Positions 63,539 to 64,000 of a DNA stretch of 64,000 nt are shown in pieces. Where the stretch lies: assembly GCA_964653555.1 (NCBI GenBank), contig CAZZFT010000001.1:1-64000 (forward strand). The letters are read 5' to 3'. Source of the stretch: JAHEJV01 sp964653555. Lineage in GTDB: Bacteria; Myxococcota_A; UBA9160; SMWR01. A program made the translations under genes and the position numbers. The notes beneath the pieces were generated by a model, which saw only the letters and a list, made by a program, of their open reading frames with translations, was not told the origin of the DNA and did not search any database. Each line of letters begins with the position of its first letter. Within the stretch, counting starts at the first letter, position 1.

Positions 63539-64000
63539 ATGGCAAAGGCAATCCGACGGAGTGCTGGGAAGCGGGCGATCGGCGTCGCATTGATTTCAGG
63601 CTTGGGAGTCTGCTTATTGGCGGGCCCCGCGTTCGCCGTAGGCGTCCTCTACACCGGATCGTTTCGCTACATCATCCGGACCGGCCAGACGCCGCCGGTG
63701 CCGCCGGCCCAGCTTCCGACGTGGAGCGGGACGCTGAACGTCACGCCGAGCGGCGGTATCTCGATCCCGGCGAACAGCGCGAGCTTCCTGTCCACCGTGC
63801 ACTGGACCAACCCGCCGACCTTCGCCGGTGTGCTCCAGCTGACGAGCTTCCTGAGTCTGATGAATCCGGGCGCGGGCGTAGCGGGACCGGGGGGCGGCCC
63901 GGCAGGGCTCTCCTTCGCGTTTCCATCCCCGACCGGAGCTCCTCCGGTCAACGCCACCTTCGGGGTCACGAAGCGCCTCGGCGCGGTGTCGGTCCCCGGT
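63539..64000 (+). CDS. Exported protein of unknown function (3' partial)
   Basis: Open frame of 154 residues to the window edge. The N-terminus is a clear Sec signal peptide: basic start, hydrophobic core (GVALISGLGVCLLAG) and an AFA cleavage site near residue 34. The mature part begins VGVLYTGSFRYIIRTGQTPP and is rich in Gly, Pro, Ser and Thr with beta-type patterns. I recognise no domain. CTCGGAGGAGAACCCACC precedes the ATG. The upstream 100 bases are AT-rich for this genome (TCAATAAAAATAG, CAAAATTAATTGACG), with a possible -35 TTGACG at 63450-63455. Confidence 0.75.
   Translation, partial: MAKAIRRSAGKRAIGVALISGLGVCLLAGPAFAVGVLYTGSFRYIIRTGQTPPVPPAQLPTWSGTLNVTPSGGISIPANSASFLSTVHWTNPPTFAGVLQLTSFLSLMNPGAGVAGPGGGPAGLSFAFPSPTGAPPVNATFGVTKRLGAVSVPG

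Overview
The window is about 64 kb of GC-rich bacterial DNA, packed with genes on both strands. No stretch of 300 bases lacks a gene, and I see no rRNA, tRNA or CRISPR. Strong GGAGG-type ribosome binding sites, many GTG starts, GTGA start/stop overlaps and a membrane Ser/Thr kinase beside an FHA protein suggest a high-GC soil or marine bacterium. F420-type enzymes and families common in actinobacteria and in uncultured deltaproteobacterial lineages (Myxococcota- or Binatota-like) are also present. The phylum cannot be fixed from this sequence alone.

Region 1 (1-10.3 kb) looks like general genome. It holds the 3' part of a PQQ alcohol dehydrogenase with a C-terminal haem domain, a long Lhr-type helicase, a lipoprotein carboxylesterase, an HdeD-like membrane protein, and an FHA protein next to a Ser/Thr kinase.

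Region 2 (10.2-62.3 kb) is a large accessory island of small-molecule metabolism. It carries seven luciferase-like (LLM) flavin oxidoreductases, six short-chain dehydrogenases (SDRs), six SnoaL/NTF2-like proteins and three DUF7065/DUF7064 proteins. It also has two AveC-type membrane proteins, two APH-type phosphotransferases, two ACMSD-type amidohydrolases, a hydantoinase A/B pair, a Baeyer-Villiger-type monooxygenase translationally coupled to a MetE-like protein, a haloalkane dehalogenase, a crotonase, an acyl-CoA synthetase, a [3Fe-4S] ferredoxin and F420-type enzymes. The regulators are a TetR protein and an unusual protein with a LexA-type DNA-binding domain fused to a helical domain. A block at 27-32 kb (GT-C-like membrane protein, NorQ-like ATPase, NorD-like VWA protein) sits inside the island but seems separate from it. 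An IS481-family element (38888-39926) has inserted exactly at the stop codon of the dehalogenase gene.

Most divergent promoter gaps of the island carry one AT-rich, partly palindromic element of about 25 bp: ATTAT-N3-AC, a 5-6 bp spacer, then GT-NCN followed by an A/T run. It is absent from region 1. I read it as the operator/promoter element of one regulon, with the TetR protein at 25034 as the first candidate regulator. The enzyme set fits activation, hydroxylation or ketone formation, Baeyer-Villiger cleavage, hydrolysis and CoA-dependent breakdown of a cyclic, perhaps terpenoid or steroid-like, substrate. That substrate is inference.

Region 3 (60.5-64 kb) has two related methyltransferases flanking an SDR of the peroxisomal multifunctional-enzyme type, then the start of an exported protein that runs off the window.
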